NCBI GenBank assembly: GCA_902385515.1 | Contig: CABMGC010000042.1 | Location: 1-5,165, forward strand | Length of the DNA: 5,165 nucleotides | Origin: an uncultured archaeon | Lineage (GTDB): Archaea; Micrarchaeota; Micrarchaeia; Micrarchaeales; CABMGC01 | Reading direction: 5' to 3' | Shown here: one piece after another, positions 1-5,165 of the stretch | Position numbering within the stretch: position 1 is the stretch's first letter | How the letters are laid out: each line of letters starts with the position of its first letter | Notes under the pieces: generated by a model | Told to the model about the DNA's origin: nothing | What the model saw: the letters and a program-made list of their open reading frames with translations, nothing else | The model's database searches: none | Translations under genes and position numbers: made by a program

Positions 1-149
1 GTTATCTTGAACTTGTATCCGTCAAGGCCCACTACGACCCCGTCGACTACCTCTCCTATCTTCCTGCCAATCAGTATCGGTTCGTTCTCCTTTGGCACTT
101 CCGCCTGCGACGTCTTTCCGGTCTTCTTGTCCGAGTAAACTATTTTTAT
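1..149 (-). CDS. rps6e: 30S ribosomal protein S6e, N-terminal part (cut by left window edge)
   Basis: Small-subunit ribosomal protein of archaea and eukaryotes. About 49 residues are visible, read from position 149 leftward. They begin KIVYSDKKTGKTSQAEV and include IGRKIGEVVDG followed by VGLDGYKFKI, which matches from memory the archaeal S6e N-terminal pattern (S-D-x-x-T-G, then I-G-x-x-I-G-x-x-V-D-G, then G-L-x-G-Y). The frame is open to the edge. No ATG, GTG or TTG lies in frame between the upstream in-frame TGA (162-164) and the conserved first strand. The best start by homology and by the SD-like site at 155-160 is the ATA at 147-149; the next conventional start, GTG at 96-98, would remove the conserved first strand. 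The gene follows cdc48 by 32 nt and is probably in its transcript. A one-base homopolymer error is the main alternative explanation for the odd start. Family call is confident, start is not. Confidence 0.88.
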   Translation of the reverse strand, partial: MKIVYSDKKTGKTSQAEVPKENEPILIGRKIGEVVDGVVVGLDGYKFKI

Positions 150-154
150 AAAAA

Positions 155-160
155 CACCTT
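155..160 (-). promoter_or_regulatory. SD-like ribosome binding site upstream of rps6e
   Basis: Reads AAGGTG on the minus strand, a good match to the archaeal anti-SD complement (core GGTG). It ends five nucleotides (a T run, 150-154) before the ATA triplet at 147-149. It therefore supports initiation there rather than at the in-frame GTG about 50 nt further on. The adjoining T/A-rich stretch also resembles a TATA box, but a transcript started from it would begin inside the conserved coding region. Confidence 0.5.
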
Positions 161-181
161 TTCAATTCCTGATCAGAAAAA

Positions 182-2335
182 TCATCTGTACATGCTCTGC
201 GGCTCTTCCTTGAATCTCTTTATCCTGTCCGTGACCTCTTTAGGCACGGCTGGTCTTATTTCTTCCAGGGCCTTTGCAAAGTCCTCCTTCCTGACTATCG
301 ACCTCTTGGTCCTTATGGCGTTCATTCCCGCCTCCCGAACTATGTTCTCTATCTCCGCTCCCGTGTAGTTCTCAGTCGCGTTAGCAAGCTCCGCAAGGTC
401 GACGTCCTTGTCGAGCGGCATGCGCTTCGTGTGGACCTTCAGTATCTCCAGCCTTGTCACGAGGCCAGGCATGGGTATGTCTATTATCCTGTCGAATCTT
501 CCGGGCCTTAGCAGCGCGGAGTCTATGTCCTCAGGCCTGTTGGTCGCAGCGAGCACAACGACGTTCTTCCTGTCCTGGAGTCCGTCCATCTCCACGAGCA
601 GCGCCTCGAGCGCGTCCCTGTGTATCGGGCTCTCGTTGTCGCCGCCTCGCGTCCGAGTTATAGCATCGATCTCGTCTATGAATATTATGCACGGAGCGGC
701 AAGCCTTGCCTTCCTGAACAGCTCGCGTATTATCTCCTGGCTGTTTCCGACCCACTTGCTCAGTATCTCAGGTCCCTTGATGGATATGAAGTTCGACTCT
801 CTCTCTGAGGCGACGGCCTTTGCGAGCATGGTCTTGCCCGTTCCCGGAGCGCCGACCAGAAGTATGCCCTTTACCGGCCTTATGCCGATCTTTTCGAACG
901 CCTGGGGATCCTTGAGCGGAAGCTCGACCGCCTCCTTTATCTCTTCCTTGACCCTCTCCATGTCTCCGATGTCGTTCCAGTGAACGTTCGGCCTTTCGAC
1001 GAATACTTCCCTGAGCGCGCTTGGCATGATGCTTCTCAACGCCTCAAGGAAGTTGTCCCTCGTTACGGACAGGCTGAGCAGTATCTCGTCGGATATCTTC
1101 TTCTTGTCGATTATCTTCGGCCACACGTTCCTAAGAGAAACCATCGCCGCTTCCTTTACCAGCGCGCTGATGTCCGCTCCGGTATAGCCGTGCGTTATCG
1201 CGGCGATCTCGTCAAGGTCGACGTCCTTCGCCATCGGCATGTTGCGCGTGTGTATCTGGAGTATTTCCTTTCTCGCGGTCATGTCAGGTATGCCTATCTC
1301 GATCTCCCTGTCGAACCTGCCCGGCCTGCGCAGCGCAGGGTCGACTGCGTTAGGCCTGTTTGTGGCGGCGAGGACTATGACCTGTCCTCTCTGCGCCATG
1401 CCGTCCATAAGGGTGAGCATCTGCGAGACCATCCTTCTCTCCACCTCGTTGGTTATCTCTTCCCTCTTCGGTGCTATGGCGTCTATCTCGTCCATGAATA
1501 TTATGGTCGGCGCCTTCTCGTTCGCCTCCCTGAATATGGCCCTCAGCTTCTCCTCGCTCTCTCCGACGAACTTGCTGACGAGCTCCGGCCCGGATATCGA
1601 TATGAAGTTCGCGTCGCTCTCGTTTGCGACCGCCTTCGCAAGCAGCGTCTTGCCCGTTCCGGGCGCCCCGTAAAGAAGCACTCCCTTCGGCGGCTCGATC
1701 CCGAGCCTCTCGAAGAGCTCAGGATACCTCATCGGGTACTCAACCATCTCCCTTATTTTCTGAATCTCGGTCTTGAGTCCTCCAAGGTCCTCGTAGTGGA
1801 CCTCTGCGACCCTGACCTCGGACTCTGAAACAGGCTCCTCCTTTACGGTCAGCATCGTGTCCTTGGTTATCTTTACGACGCCGTGCGGCGTCACCTGTAC
1901 GACTATGAAGCTGAATACGATGCCGAACATCGGTATCTGTATGGAGTCTCCCTTGACGACCGGCCTGTTCTCGAGCCTGCGCTTCGCATAGTCCGCGAAC
2001 TCCGGCGACAGCGGCGGCCTCTGGCCCATCGGAGGGGCTATGGTCACCTTCTCGGCGTCCTTGGCCTCTGCCTTGGTCACGAAAATCTTGTCCCCGATTC
2101 CCACGCCTATGTTCTGCCTCAGGTATCCGTCGATCCTTATGAAGCTGAGCCCTTCGTCGCTGGGATGGGCCGGCCATACTACTGCGGCCGTGGACTTGCC
2201 CTTGCCTTTTATCTCGACTATGTCGCCCGATACAACGTCAAGCATCTTCCTGGACCTGGCGTCGAGCCTGGCAAAGCCTCTGCCTGAGTCGGTAATTAGA
2301 GCGTCGCTGACTGTTAGCTCTATGCCATTTACCAT
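182..2335 (-). CDS. cdc48: Cdc48/p97/VAT-type AAA+ ATPase
   Basis: 717-residue cytosolic hexameric unfoldase, the archaeal counterpart of p97/VCP and Thermoplasma VAT; it unfolds proteins and can feed the 20S proteasome. Domain order is complete: N-terminal substrate-binding domain (about 1-175), D1 (about 180-440) and D2 (about 450-700). D1 has Walker A GAPGTGKT at 223-230, Walker B with DEID at 282-285, sensor-1 Asn326 and arginine fingers R337/R340. D2 has Walker A at 495-502, DEID at 554-557, Asn599 and R610/R613. Both ATPase sites look intact. Pore loops read KFVG (255-258) and KWVG (527-530). The last three residues, MYR, fit the HbYX motif used by proteasomal ATPases to dock on and open the 20S gate. 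ATG at 2335 gives the full N-domain and sits a few nucleotides after the start site predicted from the TATA box at 2361-2374, so the mRNA is nearly leaderless. Length is usual for archaeal family members (roughly 720-750). rps6e follows 32 nt downstream. Confidence 0.98.
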   Translation of the reverse strand: MVNGIELTVSDALITDSGRGFARLDARSRKMLDVVSGDIVEIKGKGKSTAAVVWPAHPSDEGLSFIRIDGYLRQNIGVGIGDKIFVTKAEAKDAEKVTIAPPMGQRPPLSPEFADYAKRRLENRPVVKGDSIQIPMFGIVFSFIVVQVTPHGVVKITKDTMLTVKEEPVSESEVRVAEVHYEDLGGLKTEIQKIREMVEYPMRYPELFERLGIEPPKGVLLYGAPGTGKTLLAKAVANESDANFISISGPELVSKFVGESEEKLRAIFREANEKAPTIIFMDEIDAIAPKREEITNEVERRMVSQMLTLMDGMAQRGQVIVLAATNRPNAVDPALRRPGRFDREIEIGIPDMTARKEILQIHTRNMPMAKDVDLDEIAAITHGYTGADISALVKEAAMVSLRNVWPKIIDKKKISDEILLSLSVTRDNFLEALRSIMPSALREVFVERPNVHWNDIGDMERVKEEIKEAVELPLKDPQAFEKIGIRPVKGILLVGAPGTGKTMLAKAVASERESNFISIKGPEILSKWVGNSQEIIRELFRKARLAAPCIIFIDEIDAITRTRGGDNESPIHRDALEALLVEMDGLQDRKNVVVLAATNRPEDIDSALLRPGRFDRIIDIPMPGLVTRLEILKVHTKRMPLDKDVDLAELANATENYTGAEIENIVREAGMNAIRTKRSIVRKEDFAKALEEIRPAVPKEVTDRIKRFKEEPQSMYR

Positions 2336-2360
2336 GAGTATACCAATAGGGTTTGTGCCG

Positions 2361-2374
2361 TAAAAATTAATAAA
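2361..2374 (-). promoter_or_regulatory. TATA-box promoter of cdc48
   Basis: On the minus strand this reads TTTATTAATTTTTA, an AT-rich block in a GC-richer background. Its centre is about 32 nt upstream of the cdc48 ATG, so transcription would start within about ten nucleotides of the start codon. No clear SD sequence is present between box and ATG, consistent with leaderless or near-leaderless translation. Confidence 0.6.
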
Positions 2375-2388
2375 GGTCTTGGATGCTC

Positions 2389-2403
2389 AAAAACGAGAGA
2401 AAA
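2389..2403 (-). terminator. T-rich terminator of the M50-protease operon
   Basis: On the minus strand two T runs occur close together (T4 at 2400-2403 and T5 at 2389-2393), about 50-65 nt past the stop of the 168-residue gene and just ahead of the cdc48 TATA box. Archaeal RNA polymerase terminates at such oligo-T tracts without a hairpin. The positions fit the boundary between two units, but the runs are short. Confidence 0.4.
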
Positions 2404-2455
2404 GCGAGCCGGTTTCGGTCCCAGAAAACGCCATGGAAAGGGATGTTGCAAGGCC

Positions 2456-2962
2456 TCACGCGCGCCTATGTGGCCCTTGCCGTAGCTCTTTCTCGCCGAT
2501 GTAGTACGCCAATCCGTGGCGATCCACGAACACTCCGGAATCTAGCGCGTTGTCAAGCAGCTTCTCGTCTATGAAACACTGCCAGGACGATCCAAGCTTG
2601 AAAGATCCGTCCGCGTCCTTGAATATCACGTTGACCCGGGCGCGCAGGACGTCATATCTGGCGCTGGGGCACTGCGCCCACCTTCCAGAATGCTCTTCAA
2701 GCACCTCGACTCTTCTTGGAATTTCCGTTTTGACTGTCTCGCCGTCCCTCAAACAGTCATAGATGAAATGGCCAGGGTCGTGTGTTAGCATAGTCTTCTT
2801 TCCGGACCTCGGGGCAGGCTCGTTTTGCACATAGTTCCATGACGAATCCACGACCACCGTGTCATTCTGGTCGAATCTGATGGTGAGTTCGTACGGCGGC
2901 CTTTTCATGAGGCTGTTGTCAATAGTCATCGTTTGGAAAACGCTCTTGGTTTTTGTCGGCAT
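2456..2962 (-). CDS. Hypothetical protein, second gene of the M50-protease operon
   Basis: 168 residues; I do not recognise a family. It has no signal peptide and no membrane segment, so it looks cytosolic. Much of it alternates hydrophobic and charged residues as in beta strands (for example 24-30, 34-41, 105-115). Cysteines are at 70, 98 and 129, too scattered for an obvious metal site. Possible landmark segments are HDPGHFIYDCL (61-71), SSWQCFIDEKLLD (125-137) and DRHGLAYYIGE (147-157), the last reading like a short beta hairpin. The tail is basic (GPHRRA). The ATG at 2962 follows the upstream protease gene by 15 nt with an SD-like GAGAAGGT in the gap, which favours this start; internal Met at 12 and 19 are alternatives. 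The operon position suggests co-expression with the protease, but no direct functional evidence is visible. Reality of the gene is supported by tight spacing, RBS and an uninterrupted frame. Confidence 0.8.
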   Translation of the reverse strand: MPTKTKSVFQTMTIDNSLMKRPPYELTIRFDQNDTVVVDSSWNYVQNEPAPRSGKKTMLTHDPGHFIYDCLRDGETVKTEIPRRVEVLEEHSGRWAQCPSARYDVLRARVNVIFKDADGSFKLGSSWQCFIDEKLLDNALDSGVFVDRHGLAYYIGEKELRQGPHRRA

Positions 2963-2967
2963 TGCGG

Positions 2968-2975
2968 TACCTTCT
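2968..2975 (-). promoter_or_regulatory. SD-like site for the 168-residue gene
   Basis: GAGAAGGT on the minus strand, ending five nucleotides before the ATG at 2962 and lying inside the 15-nt gap after the protease stop codon. It decides the start of the downstream gene. An SD on an operon-internal gene, with none on the operon's leaderless first gene, is a common archaeal arrangement. Confidence 0.5.
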
Positions 2976-2977
2976 CG

Positions 2978-3673
2978 CTAGAAACTTATGCCCCTGAACA
3001 TTAATGACATGACAAATGCGATGGCCAACATGAACGCGAGGCTGAAAATTATGTCGCTCGTGGGGAATACGAGGAGCAGAAGGGCGAATATGACTGCCAG
3101 AACAGTTACGTAGACTGCCTTGTTCCACCTGAGCACCTTGCTCCCGTCGAGCGGGTAGATAGGCAGCATGTTGAAGAACGCGAGTATGAGGCTTACCAGC
3201 ATGGTGGTGGTCAGAAGGCTGCTTACGAACTCTCCAGAGTTCGTGGCGAACATGCTTATCGCGAAGAACACTGCAAATACCGCGAAGTTGGTCAGCGGCC
3301 CGGCGAGCGACACGTAGCCGTCCTCCTTCTTTGTGAAGTTCTGGGTGTAGATCACCGTTGCCCCGGGTATGCCCACCATGAAGCCGAACATGGCGGTGAT
3401 AAGCGTTATGATTATGCCGTTGTCTGATTTCCTGAACGCGGCGATCGCCCCGAAGTGCTGGGCAACGAACTTGTGCATCATCTCGTGGAGTATGAACGAA
3501 AGCGAGACTGCGACGAGCGAGATCACGAACAGGGACGGAAGGGAGCCGGAGCTGGACCTTATCCCGGTTATTCCGCCTCCCAGTACAAGCATGAACGCGA
3601 ACGTAAGCGCCAGGTCGGCTATGATTATGTCTTCGACCTCCTTTGAGAGGCTGAGACCCACTCGCGCAGGCAT
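2978..3673 (-). CDS. Site-2-type (M50 family) membrane zinc metalloprotease
   Basis: 231-residue polytopic membrane protein of the site-2 protease/SpoIVFB group, which cleaves substrates within or near the membrane. The catalytic HExxH is HEMMH at 63-67, at the end of a hydrophobic segment (about 46-62). The second family motif, AGPLTN, is at 124-129. The third, NMLPIYPLDG at 168-177, supplies Asp176 as the expected third zinc ligand. Further hydrophobic segments lie at about 18-34, 86-104, 130-143, 152-167, 186-204 and 208-226. No PDZ or CBS domain is present, so this is a minimal core form. Key residues all look intact. The ATG at 3673 lies about 27 nt from the centre of an AT-rich box (3694-3706), so the mRNA is probably leaderless. 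It is the first gene of an operon with the 168-residue unknown. The substrate cannot be read from the sequence. Confidence 0.93.
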   Translation of the reverse strand: MPARVGLSLSKEVEDIIIADLALTFAFMLVLGGGITGIRSSSGSLPSLFVISLVAVSLSFILHEMMHKFVAQHFGAIAAFRKSDNGIIITLITAMFGFMVGIPGATVIYTQNFTKKEDGYVSLAGPLTNFAVFAVFFAISMFATNSGEFVSSLLTTTMLVSLILAFFNMLPIYPLDGSKVLRWNKAVYVTVLAVIFALLLLVFPTSDIIFSLAFMLAIAFVMSLMFRGISF

Positions 3674-3693
3674 AAATTACGGATAGGTCAGAA

Positions 3694-3706
3694 AATATTA
3701 TTAATA
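3694..3706. promoter_or_regulatory. AT-rich box likely shared by divergent tRNA-Gln and M50-protease promoters
   Basis: Reads AATATTATTAATA on the plus strand and TATTAATAATATT on the minus strand, both TATA-like. Its centre (about 3700) is 31 nt upstream of the mature tRNA 5' end and 27 nt upstream of the protease ATG. It is the only AT-rich block in the 57-nt intergenic space. A purine-rich GAAA just 5' of it on the plus strand could act as BRE for the tRNA direction. Confidence 0.6.
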
Positions 3707-3730
3707 CGCTCCGGCTAATAGAGAAGGTGC

Positions 3731-3803
3731 AGCTCCATAGTCTAGTGGTCAAGGACGACGGGCTCTGAACCCGTTGACGCCAGTTCGAATCTGGCTGGAG
3801 CTA
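3731..3803 (+). tRNA. tRNA-Gln (anticodon CUG)
   Basis: A 73-nt cloverleaf folds cleanly. Acceptor stem AGCTCCA pairs with TGGAGCT over seven base pairs. The D arm is GTCT/GGAC around a loop containing GG. The anticodon stem ACGGG/CCCGT encloses CTCTGAA, giving anticodon CTG (reads CAG, Gln). The variable loop is TGAC. The T arm GCCAG/CTGGC encloses TTCGAAT. The discriminator is A; no CCA is encoded, so it is added after transcription. There is no intron. The first pair is A1:U72, as in archaeal tRNA-Gln. In most archaea this tRNA is charged with Glu and then amidated by GatDE; that pathway is known biology and is not visible in this window. Confidence 0.97.
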
Positions 3804-3807
3804 TCTG

Positions 3808-3812
3808 TTTTT
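3808..3812 (+). terminator. T5 terminator of the tRNA-Gln gene
   Basis: A run of five T begins four nucleotides after the tRNA discriminator base, within TCTGTTTTT. A short oligo-T tract directly after a tRNA is the expected archaeal termination signal. A separate TATA-like box begins 15 nt later, implying that the next gene is transcribed independently. Confidence 0.5.
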
Positions 3813-3826
3813 GGCGTGCGCGCGTC

Positions 3827-3838
3827 TTAAATATAAAC
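3827..3838 (+). promoter_or_regulatory. TATA-box promoter of the binding-protein gene
   Basis: TTAAATATAAAC, a good archaeal TATA-like sequence, centred about 43 nt upstream of the ATG at 3875. A start about 25 nt downstream of it would leave a leader of roughly 15-20 nt. That leader contains GGTAGTGG (3863-3870), a weak SD candidate four nucleotides from the ATG. Confidence 0.6.
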
Positions 3839-3874
3839 TTTCTTTTCCATTTCTAACCCATAGGTAGTGGTTGA

Positions 3875-4894
3875 ATGGCGAACGCTTTCTTGCTGCTTGC
3901 GGTTGTCTTAGCAATAATTGTATTTTCCGCACGGCTAATTTATTTCAGCAGCCAGTCGGCCACGCGGCAGTCTGCGCTCAATTCCACGCCGCAGAACGCG
4001 ACGAACAGCACCCCCATAACTGTCAACGTCGCATACGCGTACGGGGTGGGCGGCCTGCCTTTCTGGGTGGCCGAAGACGAGGGCTATTTCAGGCAGGCAA
4101 ACATCACCGTGGTCGGGACGTCCTATCAGGCGACTTCGACCCTTACCGCCACAGTGCTGGCTGGCAAGGCTGACATGGGCTTCCCTACGTCCCCGGGGGA
4201 CATATTCGCCATAGACGCCAAGCAGCCAGGAACGTTCAAGGTTTTCATGCTCGGTTCGGTAACTCTGGGCACAAACAGCACGGGCATTCTTGTCGGGAAG
4301 AATTCCACCTACGCATCTGTGTCCGACCTCAAGGGCAAGAGGATAGGCATATACCCCGGCCTTACTGGCTTCACCAGCTCGCACCTGATACTTGGAAAAT
4401 ACTTCAACTCTAGCAATGCCACGTACGTGACCGTGATGCCAATAAACATAGCCAGCGCCCTGGCGGCCAACCAGGTCGACGCGATCTGGGCTGTTCAGCC
4501 TTTCTTCAACCTGGCGGTCAAGAACGGGATTGCCAGGGAACTGCCGAACTCCACAGAGGCCGAGACTGTGATGAATCCGTATCCCATGACTGCTTACGGA
4601 TTTTCTTCGGCTTTCGTCAGCCAACACCCGAAGGTCGCCTCAAAGATAGCCGGCATAATGACCCGGGCAGCGGAATACATAAAGGCGAATCCGGAGAGCT
4701 CGCTTCGGATTCTGGCCAGCCACATGAACGCCACTGTGGAGAGCCTGCAGAACGGTGACGGGAAGACTGTGTGGATGAACCTTACGCAGTTCAATGCGAG
4801 CAGCGTAAATGCGCTACAGGCGCTGGCCGACAAATTCCGCGGGGCCGGGCTGATCAACGGCACGGTGAACGCGTCCGACTTTGTGTATGTGTGA
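3875..4894 (+). CDS. Membrane-anchored NMT1/SsuA/TauA-like solute-binding protein
   Basis: 339-residue extracytoplasmic binding protein of the type that delivers small solutes (sulfonates, nitrate, thiamine precursors and similar) to an ABC importer; the ligand cannot be told from the sequence. Residues 4-24 form an uncleaved-looking N-terminal anchor, followed by a Ser/Thr/Asn-rich linker (25-48). There is no lipobox and no cysteine at all, so anchoring is by the helix, not lipid. Family features are GLPFWVAEDEGYF (60-72), LAGKADMGF (95-103), DLKGKRIGIYPG (151-162) and VDAIWAVQPFF (201-211), in the usual order and spacing. The protein carries 14 N-X-S/T sequons (Asn 36, 41, 44, 76, 134, 143, 178, 181, 225, 285, 302, 307, 328, 332), suggesting heavy archaeal N-glycosylation. 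The ATG follows an in-frame TGA (3872-3874), which fixes the 5' limit. No permease or ATPase gene is in the window, so it is an orphan here. Confidence 0.88.
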   Translation: MANAFLLLAVVLAIIVFSARLIYFSSQSATRQSALNSTPQNATNSTPITVNVAYAYGVGGLPFWVAEDEGYFRQANITVVGTSYQATSTLTATVLAGKADMGFPTSPGDIFAIDAKQPGTFKVFMLGSVTLGTNSTGILVGKNSTYASVSDLKGKRIGIYPGLTGFTSSHLILGKYFNSSNATYVTVMPINIASALAANQVDAIWAVQPFFNLAVKNGIARELPNSTEAETVMNPYPMTAYGFSSAFVSQHPKVASKIAGIMTRAAEYIKANPESSLRILASHMNATVESLQNGDGKTVWMNLTQFNASSVNALQALADKFRGAGLINGTVNASDFVYV

Positions 4895-4914
4895 GCCTAG
4901 GATGCTTGTTCGCT

Positions 4915-5165
4915 TCAGCAGACTCCGCACCGTGATCCTTCCCTCAAGTCGACCACGTACCTCTGCTTGTTCGAGCTCGTCTTGGGCACGCGCACTTCCT
5001 TCTCGAAGGTGATGCCCTTTTTAGCGCGGATTTCACCCAGCGCCTTGAGTATGTCTTTTTTGTCCGCCCTGCACCCTTCCGGCATGACTATCTCAAGGCC
5101 GTCTAGCTCGCTGCCAGCTTTGATGTAGACTACAAAGTCGTCGGCATAGTTGGACAGCCTGTTGA
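4915..5165 (-). CDS. Unrecognised protein, C-terminal 82 residues (cut by right window edge)
   Basis: An open frame runs on the minus strand from the window edge (first whole codon 5161-5163) to TGA at 4915-4917. Visible residues begin NRLSNYADDFVVYIKAGSEL and end DLREGSRCGVC. The composition is ordinary and soluble (mixed charged and hydrophobic, strand-helix-strand pattern, Lys/Arg/Glu-rich), which supports real coding. Two of its three cysteines form a CGVC pair as the last four residues; the third lies in MPEGCRADKK. I do not recognise the family. Its stop is 20 nt from the stop of the convergent binding-protein gene, so the two 3' ends nearly meet. The start and any N-terminal domain lie outside the window. 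Confidence 0.7.
   Translation of the reverse strand, partial: NRLSNYADDFVVYIKAGSELDGLEIVMPEGCRADKKDILKALGEIRAKKGITFEKEVRVPKTSSNKQRYVVDLREGSRCGVC

Noticed and set aside
145..158. TATA-like GTTTTTATAAAAAT on the minus strand as an rps6e promoter
   Set aside because: A start 25-27 nt downstream would fall inside the conserved S6e N-terminal coding region; the sequence is better read as the SD plus start region of the coding frame.
408..983. Plus-strand open frame of about 190 codons opposite the D2 domain
   Set aside because: It mirrors the conserved D2 codons and has the Ser/Leu-rich composition typical of an antisense shadow.
980..1828. Long open plus-strand frame (about 280 codons) opposite cdc48
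   Set aside because: It is antisense to the highly conserved D1 and N domains; its translation is Arg/Leu/Tyr-rich with no recognisable motif, as expected from the complement of GC-biased codons.
2383..2574. Small plus-strand open frame between cdc48 and the 168-residue gene
   Set aside because: It overlaps the 3' end of the minus-strand gene and the T-rich terminator region, with low-complexity Arg/Leu content and no homology I recognise.
2919..3752. Minus-strand open frame of about 277 codons spanning the M50 gene and part of the tRNA
   Set aside because: It runs through the tRNA and the promoter box in a different frame from the clear M50 protease, and its product is His/Arg-rich with no family features.
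3935..4627. Minus-strand open frame of about 230 codons opposite the binding-protein gene
   Set aside because: The plus-strand frame has clear family motifs, an anchor, a promoter and a fixed start; the opposite frame has none.
1..5165. Possible novel defence, mobile or biosynthetic system
   Set aside because: No repeats, integrase, transposase, nuclease, toxin-antitoxin pair or CRISPR-like array was found on either strand; the identifiable genes are housekeeping or transport.

Overview
The window is archaeal. The evidence is a full-length Cdc48/VAT-type double AAA+ ATPase ending in a proteasome-docking HbYX tail, the start of an archaeal/eukaryotic-type ribosomal protein (S6e), a tRNA-Gln without an encoded CCA and with an A1:U72 pair, AT-rich TATA-like boxes about 25-30 nt upstream of starts, very short or absent leaders, and T-run rather than hairpin terminators. 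The DNA is moderately GC-rich and densely coding. Nothing here fixes the lineage.

Layout, left to right. Positions 1-149 (minus) hold the N-terminal part of rps6e, cut by the left edge; it has no ATG, GTG or TTG at the expected start but has an ATA preceded by an SD-like AAGGTG. Positions 182-2335 (minus) hold cdc48, 32 nt upstream of rps6e in transcription order and probably co-transcribed with it. Positions 2336-2455 carry the cdc48 promoter and the T-rich end of the next unit. Positions 2456-3673 (minus) form a two-gene operon: a site-2-type M50 membrane protease (first) and an unrecognised 168-residue protein (second, 15 nt gap, SD-like site). An AT-rich box at 3694-3706 lies at the right distance to serve both this operon and the divergent tRNA-Gln(CUG) at 3731-3803. 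Positions 3875-4894 (plus) encode a membrane-anchored NMT1/SsuA/TauA-like periplasmic-binding-type protein with 14 N-glycosylation sequons and no cysteine. Positions 4915-5165 (minus) hold the C-terminal 82 codons of an unrecognised gene, convergent with it and 20 nt away.

Functionally this is mostly housekeeping: protein unfolding for the proteasome, translation (S6e, tRNA-Gln), intramembrane proteolysis and solute capture. I see no mobile element, CRISPR array, toxin-antitoxin pair, defence cassette or biosynthetic cluster. The points most worth a second look are the apparent AUA start of rps6e, the shared divergent promoter box, the unknown partner of the M50 protease, and the heavily glycosylatable orphan binding protein.
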